Shown: positions 13,634 to 22,155 of the stretch, piece after piece | Layout: each line of letters starts with the position of its first letter | Position numbering within the stretch: position 1 is the first letter of the stretch | Origin: an uncultured Gammaproteobacteria bacterium | Lineage (GTDB): Bacteria; Pseudomonadota; Gammaproteobacteria; SZUA-229 | NCBI GenBank assembly: GCA_937998645.1 | Contig: CALLCZ010000100.1 | Coordinates: 1 to 33,944 of the forward strand | DNA length: 33,944 nucleotides | Direction: 5' to 3' | Made by a program: the position numbers and the translations under genes | Notes under the pieces: model-generated | What the model was told of the DNA's origin: nothing | Seen by the model: the letters and a program-made list of their open reading frames with translations, nothing else | The model's database searches: none

Positions 13634-14950
13634 ATGAATAATCGTAAAGATGTGTATATTGTTGATGGCAGCCGTACACCACAGTTGAAAGCTCGGGGTA
13701 AGCCGGGGCCGTTCAGCGCCAGTGATCTTGCCGTAACCGCAGGACGCGCATTGCTGATGCGCCATAACTTCGATCTGGGCGAACTGGATGAAGTGATTAT
13801 GGGCTGCGTCATGCCCAGTGAAGACGAAGCCAACATCGGCCGCGTTATTGCACTCAGGCTGGGTGTGCCGCAAACAGTGCCTGCGTGGACTGTGCAGAGG
13901 AACTGCGCTTCAGGTATGCAATCGATCGATTCAGCCTTTCATAACATCGCCAATGGCCAGGCGGATCTTATTCTCGCCGGTGGTGTTGAAGCCATGAGCC
14001 GCGCACCACTGCTGTATAACAAAACCATGGTCAACTGGTTGAGTGATTTAATGATGGCAAAATCACCAGGTCAAAAACTGAAAACATTTGCAAAATTTCG
14101 ACCCGGTCATTTGAAACCTGTCATCGCAATTTTACGTGGCCTGACGGACCCTGTTGTCGGCCTCAACATGGGCCAGACAGCAGAAAACATCGCAGCCAAG
14201 TTCGGTATTACACGCGAACAGATGGACAGCTTTGCCGTTGACAGCCACCATCGCCTGGCTGCAGCTCAAGATGCAGGACATCTTGATGAAATAGAAACCC
14301 TGTACGATAGCAAGGGTAAATATTATGACCATGATGATGGTGTAAGACCTGATTCAAGCATCGAGAAGCTGGCCAAACTCCGCCCGGTATTTGATCGTAA
14401 ATACGGCAATGTTACTGCCGGCAACAGTGCCCAGATTACCGACGGCGCAACGCTGGTATTACTCGCCAGTGAAGAGGCTGTAAAAAAACACAATCTACCC
14501 GTACTGGCGAAAATCGTTGACAGCCAGTGGGCGGGTCTTGATCCTGCTGTCATGGGCATGGGCCCGGTACATGCAATGAGCCCGATCATGGACCGGCACC
14601 AGCTGGCAATCAGTGACATCGATTACTGGGAGATCAATGAAGCATTCGCTACCCAGGTGCTGGGATGTGTTGAGGCGTGGAAAGATGATGACTACTGCAA
14701 AACACACCTGGGGCATGAGAGAGCCCTGGGTGAAATACCGCATGATCGGCTCAATGTCGATGGCGGCGGTGTCAGCATCGGTCACCCGGTTGGCGCCAGT
14801 GGTGCACGTATCGTGCTGCACCTGGCAAAAATATTGCATCGCAACAACGCCAAACGCGGTATGGCGAGTCTTTGTATTGGCGGTGGCCAGGGCGGCGCGA
14901 TGTTGATCGAAAATGTCAGTAATGAATCTCTACAGAACGAGGCAGCATAA
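13634..14950 (+). CDS. fadI: 3-ketoacyl-CoA thiolase / acetyl-CoA acyltransferase, FadI type
   Basis: A 438-residue thiolase performing the last step of beta-oxidation: 3-ketoacyl-CoA plus CoA to acetyl-CoA plus shortened acyl-CoA. The acyl-accepting cysteine is C91 (RNCASGMQS), the catalytic histidine is H384 (GHPVGASG) and the second cysteine is C414 (CIGGGQGGA). The length and the loop near 145-160 (GQKLKTFAKFRPGHLKPV) match FadI (436 residues) rather than the shorter FadA, and its position before the multifunctional gene is the fadI-fadJ order, opposite to fadB-fadA. The ribosome-binding site is weak. The stop overlaps the next start by one base (TAATG), indicating coupled translation. 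Confidence 0.9.
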   Translation: MNNRKDVYIVDGSRTPQLKARGKPGPFSASDLAVTAGRALLMRHNFDLGELDEVIMGCVMPSEDEANIGRVIALRLGVPQTVPAWTVQRNCASGMQSIDSAFHNIANGQADLILAGGVEAMSRAPLLYNKTMVNWLSDLMMAKSPGQKLKTFAKFRPGHLKPVIAILRGLTDPVVGLNMGQTAENIAAKFGITREQMDSFAVDSHHRLAAAQDAGHLDEIETLYDSKGKYYDHDDGVRPDSSIEKLAKLRPVFDRKYGNVTAGNSAQITDGATLVLLASEEAVKKHNLPVLAKIVDSQWAGLDPAVMGMGPVHAMSPIMDRHQLAISDIDYWEINEAFATQVLGCVEAWKDDDYCKTHLGHERALGEIPHDRLNVDGGGVSIGHPVGASGARIVLHLAKILHRNNAKRGMASLCIGGGQGGAMLIENVSNESLQNEAA

Positions 14951-16989
14951 TGAGCATGGAATCCACGAGCACTTGCGCACACTGGAAGGTCGATTTCGAT
15001 GAGCACAACATAGCCTGGCTGCACCTGGACATGGCAGATTCGAAAGTGAATCTGCTAGCCAGCACCGTACTCGAAGAACTCAGGGGCATACTCGATGAAC
15101 TGGCCAAGGACTTGCCGCAAGCCGCGATAATTTATTCGGGCAAAAAAGGCAGTTTCATTTTCGGTGCAGATATCAACGAGTTTCTCGAGTTTGATGACAT
15201 ATCAAAGTCACTGCCGTTTATCAGTCGCGGGCACGAGATCATGGACAAACTGGAATCACTGGCCTGTCCGACTGTCAGCATGATTAACGGCATGTGTCTC
15301 GGTGGTGGAATGGAGTTGTCACTGGCCTGCGATTACATAGTCGCCGCGGATAACTCATCAACCCGACTGGGACTGCCCGAAATCAAGCTGGGCATTCACC
15401 CTGGTTATGGCGGTACCGCACGCTCGATTCAGCGTTGTGGCCCACTGCCGGCAATGGACATCATGTTGACCGGGCGTGCCCTGCCTGCCAGGTCTGCCAA
15501 GAAAATCGGCCTGATCGATGAGTGTGTACCCGATCGTCAATTGAAGCAGGCAGCAATCAGTTTCGCTCTGCAGGCACCCAAACGTAAAAGTCCGCCTTTC
15601 GTTCAGCGATTACTCAACAATCGCATTCTGCGCCCGTTCATTGCACAGCAGATGCGCAAACAGGTTTCACGTAAGGCCAGGCAGGCGCACTATCCTGCAC
15701 CTTATAGCCTGATTAATTTATGGCAACGCCATGCAGACAATCCGAAACGCATGCTCCGCGAAGAAGCGATCGCAGTTGCAAATCTGGCGACAACAGATAC
15801 CGCGCGCAATCTTTTACGCGTTTTTCTTTTGCAGGATAAGTTGAAAAACCTGGGTAAGCAGGTTGCATTCAAACCTTCACATGTGCATGTCATTGGCGGT
15901 GGTATCATGGGTGGGGATATTGCTTCATGGTGCGCTATCCAGGGCTACACCGTGACCGTGCAGGACCAGGATCCTTCTCGTCTGGCACAAACGTTTAAAC
16001 GTGCTCAGTCCTCGTTCAAGAAGAAATATAAACGTGACCGCCGCGCTATTACTGCAGCCGGTGATCGCCTGATGCCGGACCATAAGGGTTATGGCGTCAG
16101 TCATGCCGATATCATCATCGAGGCGATCTTTGAGGACGCCGATGTCAAACGCACGCTGTACCAGGATATCGAACCCCGCATGAAACCCGATGCGATCCTT
16201 GCAACCAATACTTCCAGCATCAAGCTCGAGGACCTGAGCTCATCATTGAACAAGCCGGGCCGGCTGGTAGGGCTGCATTTCTTTAACCCGGTCGCAATGA
16301 TGCCTCTTGTTGAAATCATTCGTGGAAATGAAACTGACGAAGATGTGGTGCAGAAGGCACTGGCATTCGGACGCAGTATCAGCAAGCTGCCATTACCGGT
16401 AAAAAGTTCTCCGGGTTTCCTGGTCAACAGGATACTGATGCCTTACCTGCTGGAAGCCGTCACCATGGTGGGTGAAGGCGTACCGCCTGAAGTGATTGAT
16501 AAGGCCGCCACCGATTTCGGCATGCCCATGGGACCTATCGAGCTGGCCGATACGGTGGGTCTCGATATATGCAAATCGGTTGCGGAAATTCTGTCCGCTG
16601 CGCTGGACATGCCGCTACCCGAAAACCTGAATGCGATGGCTGCGGCCAACAAACTCGGCAAAAAATCCGGTGAAGGTTTCTACAAATACACAAAAGGCAA
16701 GGCACAGAAAAACAAGGCCGCACGTTTTGCCGATGTACAGAAAGTGCAGGATCGTCTTGTTATGCGCTTGCTGAATGAGGCAACAGCCTGTTTGCGGGAA
16801 GAAATAGTTGAATCCGATGAGCTGATCGATGCGGGTGTTATTTTCGGCACCGGCTTTGCACCTTTCCGCGGTGGCCCGATCCATTATATTCGCGAAGCAG
16901 GCAAACAGGAGCTGGCTGAGCGCATGAATGAGCTGAGGCAGGAATACGGTGACCGCTTCGAATCTGATACTGCATGGGCGGGTTTGTAA
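14950..16989 (+). CDS. fadJ: Multifunctional enoyl-CoA hydratase / 3-hydroxyacyl-CoA dehydrogenase, FadJ type
   Basis: A 679-residue fusion doing the two middle steps of beta-oxidation. The crotonase domain (about 10-200) has the oxyanion-hole regions FIFGADIN (69-76) and NGMCLGGGMELS (113-124) with catalytic glutamates at E122 and E144. A linker leads to the NAD-binding domain with GGGIMGGDIA (316-325) and the dehydrogenase histidine H443 in GLHFFNPVAMMPLVE. The C-terminal dehydrogenase domain (about 487-679) includes PGFLVNRILMPYL and a second half carrying GTGFAPFRGGP. It is about 35-50 residues shorter than E. coli FadJ/FadB, mostly by short loops. It is the last gene of the plus-strand operon and is followed by repeats, not by an obvious intrinsic terminator. 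Confidence 0.93.
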   Translation: MSMESTSTCAHWKVDFDEHNIAWLHLDMADSKVNLLASTVLEELRGILDELAKDLPQAAIIYSGKKGSFIFGADINEFLEFDDISKSLPFISRGHEIMDKLESLACPTVSMINGMCLGGGMELSLACDYIVAADNSSTRLGLPEIKLGIHPGYGGTARSIQRCGPLPAMDIMLTGRALPARSAKKIGLIDECVPDRQLKQAAISFALQAPKRKSPPFVQRLLNNRILRPFIAQQMRKQVSRKARQAHYPAPYSLINLWQRHADNPKRMLREEAIAVANLATTDTARNLLRVFLLQDKLKNLGKQVAFKPSHVHVIGGGIMGGDIASWCAIQGYTVTVQDQDPSRLAQTFKRAQSSFKKKYKRDRRAITAAGDRLMPDHKGYGVSHADIIIEAIFEDADVKRTLYQDIEPRMKPDAILATNTSSIKLEDLSSSLNKPGRLVGLHFFNPVAMMPLVEIIRGNETDEDVVQKALAFGRSISKLPLPVKSSPGFLVNRILMPYLLEAVTMVGEGVPPEVIDKAATDFGMPMGPIELADTVGLDICKSVAEILSAALDMPLPENLNAMAAANKLGKKSGEGFYKYTKGKAQKNKAARFADVQKVQDRLVMRLLNEATACLREEIVESDELIDAGVIFGTGFAPFRGGPIHYIREAGKQELAERMNELRQEYGDRFESDTAWAGL

Positions 16990-17012
16990 GTAAAACGATA
17001 TCTCCCTTATTC

Positions 17013-17051
17013 CCTCACCCCGGCCCTCTCCCAGAGGGAGAGGGGGGGGGT
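17013..17051. repeat. Dispersed CCCTCTCCC-AGA-GGGAGAGGG hairpin repeat
   Basis: CCCTCTCCC (17024-17032) and GGGAGAGGG (17036-17044) form a perfect 9-bp stem with a 3-base loop, preceded by CCCTCACCCCGG and followed by further G, making nine G in a row (17042-17050). The same kind of sequence is a frequent intergenic repeat in proteobacteria. It lies about 25 bases after fadJ and may limit read-through toward the convergent GGDEF gene. Confidence 0.75.
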
Positions 17052-17160
17052 GCAGTCACGAGGTTTAGCGTGCGGAATGCTCACTCCTTTCTGGACCCTC
17101 TTTTGAAACGATGAATAATCAGGCAATCTATATGTTTATAGCATTCAAACGACAATAACA

Positions 17161-17190
17161 CTCTGCGTCCTTTGCGACCTTTGCGTTGAA
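17161..17190. repeat. Solo CTCTGCG-type arm with 9-base period
   Basis: CTCTGCGTCC, TTTGCGACC and TTTGCGTTG follow each other with a 9-base rhythm, a divergent single arm of the family seen at 397-418, 7301-7434 and 26946-27084. The whole 253-base gap between fadJ and the convergent GGDEF gene holds this arm, the hairpin repeat at 17013-17051 and nothing else that I recognise. Confidence 0.55.
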
Positions 17191-17242
17191 ATATATTCTC
17201 TCAATCTTCCGCCTGTAGACGAGCAGACGTACTGAATAACAA

Positions 17243-18346
17243 TCACTCTGAAACAATCTTGTTTCTGCCCTGCTCCTTGGCCTTGTACATTCTGTTGTCT
17301 GCTGTCATCAGTGTTTCCTGGACACTCTTGTATTGCTTGTAGTTAGCCATACCAATCGATACGGTTACATGCAAGCCGGGTGCAACATCACTGAAGTTAT
17401 AATGTTCGAGTCCGGATCGAATACGTTCAGCAATATTTTTCGATTGTTCAATATCGGTCTTGACCAGCAGAACAACAAATTCCTCACCGCCGAAACGTGA
17501 TCCATAATCAATTTCACGGATAGACGCTCGTATGATGTCCGCAAAGTTTTTCAATACAACATCACCAATGTAATGTCCAAAGCTGTCGTTGATGTGTTTA
17601 AAGTGGTCAAGGTCGGCAAACAGGATAACGAAATCACTGTCATCACGTTCACTCAGGGCTTTCTGATTAGACAGCATATCCATCAGATAACGACGTGAAT
17701 AAAGCCCTGTCAGATCATCAGTTGTCGCAAGGCGTGTGTTGAGTCTCAATGCTTCTGCAAGCTGATCATTCCGCTCTCTGAAACCAACGCGTAGCTTGTT
17801 CACAGCTGAACCGGTGTACACCATTACCAGGCAGGTCATGGCGAATCCAAACAGCTGCATCAGTTCTTTATCGAGATGAATTCGCAGTGGTTCGTTAATG
17901 TAGATATAAATAATAACCAGGAAATATCCGGCCACACAGAACATGGTAACTATGAGAAATTCCTTGAAGTCCAGCCTGAAATAACCAAAGCTCAAAATTG
18001 CAAAATATGACATAAGCGCGATGCTGCGCCAGTCGTTTAACATATAGAGAATAGTCAGCATGTATATTGAGCACCAGATCATCTGTACCATTGTCATACT
18101 GGGGTCATGTAAATTTTGATTAATACCACTTCGGATGATGAAGGTAATAATCAGCAACCCTGCCCAAAAGGTAAGATTGATATCCATTAACTGGATATCG
18201 GCTTCTTTCAGCATGTTGTTATATGAGAAGTATATGCTTGCCGTGGTAAATAACAGGATTGCCACCAGTGCTGCCAGGTGCCTGGACATTCGCAGTGCCT
18301 GCCTGGGATCTTTTGACAGTATCAGGTCTTTGAGTGCTACTGGCAT
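17243..18346 (-). CDS. Membrane-bound diguanylate cyclase (GGDEF domain)
   Basis: A 367-residue protein with about six hydrophobic segments in residues 23-182, a short linker helix at about 185-205, and a GGDEF domain at about 206-365. The signature is GGEEF at 286-290, an active variant. The metal-binding D245 in FADLDHFKHIND and an inhibitory site RxxD (R277, D280) just before the signature are present, so it should make cyclic-di-GMP and be product-inhibited. No known sensor domain is seen in the membrane part. The start overlaps the 3' end of tatD by 10 bases, and no clear ribosome-binding site is visible, which suggests coupling. pilZ is two genes upstream. It ends the long minus-strand block. 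Confidence 0.9.
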   Translation of the reverse strand: MPVALKDLILSKDPRQALRMSRHLAALVAILLFTTASIYFSYNNMLKEADIQLMDINLTFWAGLLIITFIIRSGINQNLHDPSMTMVQMIWCSIYMLTILYMLNDWRSIALMSYFAILSFGYFRLDFKEFLIVTMFCVAGYFLVIIYIYINEPLRIHLDKELMQLFGFAMTCLVMVYTGSAVNKLRVGFRERNDQLAEALRLNTRLATTDDLTGLYSRRYLMDMLSNQKALSERDDSDFVILFADLDHFKHINDSFGHYIGDVVLKNFADIIRASIREIDYGSRFGGEEFVVLLVKTDIEQSKNIAERIRSGLEHYNFSDVAPGLHVTVSIGMANYKQYKSVQETLMTADNRMYKAKEQGRNKIVSE

Positions 18347-19113
18347 GGATGGAAGAGACGGTAATAATTATGTTTCGAAACTTCAGCGATATGCTCTATG
18401 GATGTATTCCTGATATCGGCCAGTTTTTGTGCAACATGTTTTACATGTGCAGGATAGTTTTGCTTTCCACGAAACGGCGCCGGCGCCAGATAGGGTGCGT
18501 CTGTTTCAATCAGGAGTCGACTGTCCGGGACCTGTCTGGCAACTTCTCTGAGAGCTTCGGCATTGCGGAATGTGATGATCCCTGAAAAGGAAATCATAAA
18601 ACCGAGTTCCAGCGCTTTTTCTGCAAATTCCATCGTTTCAGTGAAACAGTGTATGACACCGCCGCATTGTTCCGCATTTTCCTGTTTGAGGATATCGAGC
18701 GTATCCCTGCCCGCATCACGCGTGTGCACTATTACGGGTTTGTCCAGATCTACAGCACATTGTATATGCGTTCTGAAACGTTCCTGCTGCGATTTTTGAT
18801 TGTCCTTGTTGTAGTAATAGTCGAGGCCTGTTTCGCCGATGGCGACAACTTTTTCATTACTCGCGATCCCTTTCAATGCATCAGCATCAACATCTTCTGA
18901 CTGTTCTGCCATGGGGTGAACACCTGCAGACACAGACACCTGAGGATAGCCTTGCACCTGTTCAAGCATGTGCGGGTATTTATGCATGTCGATGGAAACG
19001 CACAGCATGTGCTCAACACCTGCGTCGATACAACGCTGGATGAGTATGTCGAAATCATCATCGAATTCATCGAGTTTGATGCAATCGAGATGGCAATGTG
19101 AATCTACGAACAA
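18337..19113 (-). CDS. TatD family metal-dependent DNase (YcfH type)
   Basis: A 258-residue TIM-barrel hydrolase of the amidohydrolase-like TatD family. Metal ligands are visible as DSHCHLD with H6 and H8, GETGLDYY with E94, VIVHTRDA with H130, HCFTE with H155 and ETDAPYL with D205. Position after tmk-holB-pilZ matches ycfH in E. coli and tatD in Pseudomonas. Members act as 3'-5' DNases or deoxyribonuclease-like repair enzymes; the physiological substrate of this subgroup is not settled. It lies 39 bases after pilZ and overlaps the GGDEF gene by 10 bases. Confidence 0.92.
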   Translation of the reverse strand: MFVDSHCHLDCIKLDEFDDDFDILIQRCIDAGVEHMLCVSIDMHKYPHMLEQVQGYPQVSVSAGVHPMAEQSEDVDADALKGIASNEKVVAIGETGLDYYYNKDNQKSQQERFRTHIQCAVDLDKPVIVHTRDAGRDTLDILKQENAEQCGGVIHCFTETMEFAEKALELGFMISFSGIITFRNAEALREVARQVPDSRLLIETDAPYLAPAPFRGKQNYPAHVKHVAQKLADIRNTSIEHIAEVSKHNYYRLFHPCQ

Positions 19114-19152
19114 GGTGTATGCAGCCTCGGGACATTTAAAGGCCGTTAAGAA

Positions 19153-19503
19153 TTACATTGTGTGTGTGATACGATCAGATTTCATCGCTCCGGCCAGGTG
19201 TGTCTCGATTTTATTCCGCGTGGCGCCCTTGTCCTGAAATGAGAATTGAACGCCAATACCAGCTGATCGGTTGCCCTGTGCACCCTGTGGTGTGATCCAG
19301 ATAATCTTTCCTGCAACCGGCAGGCGCTCATTATCTTCCATTAATGTCAGCAGCATGAACACTTCATCGCCGAGAGTGTATTGTTTGGTGGTTGGGATAA
19401 ACAGGCCACCGTTAGTCACATAAGGCATGTAGGCTGCATACAGAGAAGCTTTATCCTTGATACTCAGGGACAGCATTCCCGGGCGTGCGGCTGGTGCAGG
19501 CAT
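19153..19503 (-). CDS. pilZ: Type IV pilus protein PilZ
   Basis: A 116-residue PilZ-domain protein. The runs LSLSIKDKASLYAAYMPYV (11-29), GGLFIP, GDEVFMLLTLM and AGKIIWITPQGAQGNR, and the end GAMKSDRITHTM, match the founding PilZ of Pseudomonas, required for type IV pilus assembly through PilB and FimX. As in that protein, the canonical cyclic-di-GMP ligands (RxxxR and D/NxSxxG) are not visible, so it probably does not bind the nucleotide itself. Gene order holB-pilZ-tatD is the conserved one. No other pilus gene is in the window. Confidence 0.92.
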   Translation of the reverse strand: MPAPAARPGMLSLSIKDKASLYAAYMPYVTNGGLFIPTTKQYTLGDEVFMLLTLMEDNERLPVAGKIIWITPQGAQGNRSAGIGVQFSFQDKGATRNKIETHLAGAMKSDRITHTM

Positions 19504-19524
19504 AACAACTCCTATTGTTTATTT

Positions 19525-20505
19525 TTATATGTTTTCCCAAGATATTAGCAGGTTTTCCCACAATAATTGCAGATTGAGGGCGATCCCGTCGGCTTTTATC
19601 AGGGCATTAATCTGGTCATGCAGGTCGAAAACTTTGCCGGTGTCAGCACGCATGGCACGGGCTTCGAGCGCCTTGCGCTGGTCCTCGTTCACCAGTTCAG
19701 CGTCGCTACCGCAGGTCATCAACCGCCCCAGGTCGCTGACCCAGTCGAGCAGCCATGTCAGCAGGTAGTCCCTGGGCATTTGCGCCAGTTTTTGCGCGTA
19801 CGCCAGCGATGACTCGCCTCTGGCGCCGGCATTCAGGGCCCTGACCAGCAGCTCGCGCTCTTCAGCATGATTCTCAACGAAGTTCCTGGCGAGCAGTGGT
19901 GCGCCGTGTGCGAGCCTCAATGCGGTGCTGACATCATTGACACCGGACTCAGACAGCCACTCAATGGCGGCAGCCGTCTCGGGGACCTGGAACCGCATCA
20001 CCTGGCAGCGGCTGCGGATGGTGACAGGCAGATGGTGCGGGTGCGAACTGACCAGCAGCAGTAAGGTATCCTTGCCGGGTTCCTCCAGTGTCTTCAGCAG
20101 GCTGTTAGCCGCCTGCACGGGCATTTTGTCGGCATCCTCGATAACAGCGATGCGGTAGCCACCAAACTGGCTGGTCTCTGACAGTGCCCTGTACATGTCT
20201 CTCAGGGCATCTATTTTGATACTCAGAACCGGGTTTTTACTGGTGGATGTTGCCGGTGGCGTCGGCTTGAGCAGGCGGAAGTCAGGATGGGTTCCGGCCC
20301 TGATCAGGCTGCAGGACTCGCAGCTGCCACAGGCCATGCCGGAATCGTCAGCCTGCCTGCATAACAGCGCAGTTGCGAGTTCGCGAGCAAAATGTTTTTT
20401 ACCCGTACCGGCAGGGCCCTGAAACAACAGTGCGTGTGCCAGCCGGTCCTGTTGCCGTTGCCGTGCCAGTTGCTGCCATTGCAGATTTTGCCAGGGATAA
20501 ATCAT
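19525..20505 (-). CDS. holB: DNA polymerase III subunit delta'
   Basis: A 326-residue clamp-loader subunit. The P-loop region GPAGTGKKHF (30-39), a zinc site C49, C59, C62, C65 (ACGSCESCSL) and SLLKTLEEPGKDTLLLLV (sensor region) place it as delta-prime, part of the AAA+ clamp loader with DnaX and HolA. E. coli HolB (334 residues) has a similar zinc site but a degenerate P-loop. Here the P-loop reads GxxGxGK and looks better preserved; whether it binds ATP is unknown. It starts one base after the tmk stop and ends 21 bases before pilZ, so the genes are co-transcribed. Confidence 0.93.
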   Translation of the reverse strand: MIYPWQNLQWQQLARQRQQDRLAHALLFQGPAGTGKKHFARELATALLCRQADDSGMACGSCESCSLIRAGTHPDFRLLKPTPPATSTSKNPVLSIKIDALRDMYRALSETSQFGGYRIAVIEDADKMPVQAANSLLKTLEEPGKDTLLLLVSSHPHHLPVTIRSRCQVMRFQVPETAAAIEWLSESGVNDVSTALRLAHGAPLLARNFVENHAEERELLVRALNAGARGESSLAYAQKLAQMPRDYLLTWLLDWVSDLGRLMTCGSDAELVNEDQRKALEARAMRADTGKVFDLHDQINALIKADGIALNLQLLWENLLISWENI

Positions 20506-20506
20506 C

Positions 20507-21142
20507 TCAGTCTATAATTCCGTGCTGTTTCATCACGTGATAAATCTGGTCCTGCACCTGTTCAAGCGCGACACTGGCATCGACCACGGAGATTCTGTGT
20601 GGATAGTGATTTTGCAGTTGGAGATAAGTCTGACGCACTCTTTCAAAGAAGTCATTCTGCTCTTTTTCGATACGATCAGGCTCGCTGCGACGTCCAGCCC
20701 TGTCCCTGCCGGTCTCAACCGGTGCATCAAGTATTATCGTGAGATCAGGCCTCAATTCACCCTGCACCCAGTTTTCCAGTTCAGCGATCTTCCTGTCATT
20801 GATGCCGCGGCCGCCACCCTGGTAGGCATAGGTGGCCTCTGTGAATCGGTCGCAGAGGACATTTTTACCGGCTTCAAGTGCGGGTAGAATGACTTTGTGC
20901 AAATGTTCTGCTCGGGATGCGAACATCATCAACAGTTCTGCATCGGAACTCATGCCATCGTGTTTATGCTCCAGCAGCATTTCGCGCAGGGCTTCTCCCA
21001 GTGGCGTACCCCCCGGTTCTCTTGTTTCCACGCACGGTATACCGGTCTGTTCCAGCAGGCTGCGGATATATTCTCTATTGGTCGTTTTGCCAACGCCTTC
21101 GATTCCCTCCAATGTTATGAATTTACCGGTGTAGTGCGACAT
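20507..21142 (-). CDS. tmk: Thymidylate kinase
   Basis: A 211-residue dTMP kinase making dTDP. The P-loop LEGIEGVGKTTN (11-22), the substrate loop TREPGGTPLGEALR (40-53), DRFTEATYAYQGGGR and the Arg-rich lid near 150 (RRSEPDRIEKE) are all present. It overlaps the mltG stop by one base (TAATG), so it is translated by coupling. The tmk-holB pair is widely conserved. Confidence 0.96.
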   Translation of the reverse strand: MSHYTGKFITLEGIEGVGKTTNREYIRSLLEQTGIPCVETREPGGTPLGEALREMLLEHKHDGMSSDAELLMMFASRAEHLHKVILPALEAGKNVLCDRFTEATYAYQGGGRGINDRKIAELENWVQGELRPDLTIILDAPVETGRDRAGRRSEPDRIEKEQNDFFERVRQTYLQLQNHYPHRISVVDASVALEQVQDQIYHVMKQHGIID

Positions 21143-22155
21143 TATTTGTTCCGTTTTCGTTGATACTTGTCCACGGCTTTTTCGTGCTCTTCCAGGGTGC
21201 TCGAGAAATAATGCCGTCCCGAACCGTCACCGGTGGCAACGAAATAGAGATAGTCGGTATCGGCAGGGTGCATCACCGCTTTGAGAGCGCCAAGCCCTGG
21301 CATGGCAATCGGCGTCGGCGTCAGGCCCTTGCGCGTATAGGTGTTATAGGGTGTATCGGTGCGCAGATCTTTAAAGCGGATGTCGCCGTCATAGTCTTCC
21401 CCAATTCCATAAATGACTGTCGGATCAGTTTGCAGGCGCATGCCTTTTCGCAAGCGATTGATAAAAACACCGGCGATAACCGGCCTTTCTTCGGCAACTG
21501 CACTTTCCTTTTCAACAATCGATGCCATGATCAATGCTTCGTAAGGTGTTTTAAACGGCAGCTTATCGTCACGTTCAGACCAGAGCCGGTTCAGGTGCAT
21601 TTCCATTTGTTGATACGCTCGGTTTAACAACGCAGTGTCCCTGGTACTTTTGTGGATGAAGTAAGTATCGGGAAAGAACCGGCCTTCGGGATGTTCTCCT
21701 TCGTGTCCCAGCACAGACATAACGTCATCGTAAGCGGTGTTACTGAGTGTATGTTCGATGGCCTCGTGCGCGGCTACCGCGTTGAGAAACTCGCGGAAGG
21801 TCCAGCCTTCGACCAGTGTGAGTGAATATTGCCTGACCCTGCCTGCGACCATGTCGTCAATCAGCTCGGATATGGCCTGACCGGGTGAGAACACGTACTC
21901 ACCTGCCTGCAAACGCGTGGCCTTGCCGGAAAGACGTCCCCAGGCCAGGAAATAATCCGGATGCTCAAGCAGCTTATGCTTTTGCAACTGGTTCGATAAT
22001 GTTCTTATGGATGAGCCCGGTTTCAACTCAATGGTTATGGCTTCATCGAACATGACCGGTTCATGAATGTATTGAAAAATGTTACTTGTGATATAGGCAA
22101 TAACTCCAAGCAGCACGCCCGATGTAACAATTAATTTAGGCAGCAGCTTTTGCAT
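21142..22155 (-). CDS. mltG: Endolytic murein transglycosylase MltG
   Basis: A 337-residue YceG-family protein. One N-terminal transmembrane segment (about 8-28) is followed by a periplasmic LysM-like part at about 38-100 (GSSIRTLSNQL, AGEYVFSPGQ) and the catalytic domain with ASIVEKES at 211-218, whose Glu is catalytic. MQTDPTVIYG-type and YNTYTRKGLTPTPIAMPG signatures follow (here LQTDPTVIYG at 241-250). The enzyme cuts nascent glycan strands and is thought to set their length. It overlaps pabC by 20 bases at its start and tmk by one base at its end. Confidence 0.95.
   Translation of the reverse strand: MQKLLPKLIVTSGVLLGVIAYITSNIFQYIHEPVMFDEAITIELKPGSSIRTLSNQLQKHKLLEHPDYFLAWGRLSGKATRLQAGEYVFSPGQAISELIDDMVAGRVRQYSLTLVEGWTFREFLNAVAAHEAIEHTLSNTAYDDVMSVLGHEGEHPEGRFFPDTYFIHKSTRDTALLNRAYQQMEMHLNRLWSERDDKLPFKTPYEALIMASIVEKESAVAEERPVIAGVFINRLRKGMRLQTDPTVIYGIGEDYDGDIRFKDLRTDTPYNTYTRKGLTPTPIAMPGLGALKAVMHPADTDYLYFVATGDGSGRHYFSSTLEEHEKAVDKYQRKRNK

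Noticed and set aside
18334-18900. Several plus-strand frames antisense to tatD
   Set aside because: They overlap the well-supported TatD gene on the other strand, lack start signals and resemble no protein.
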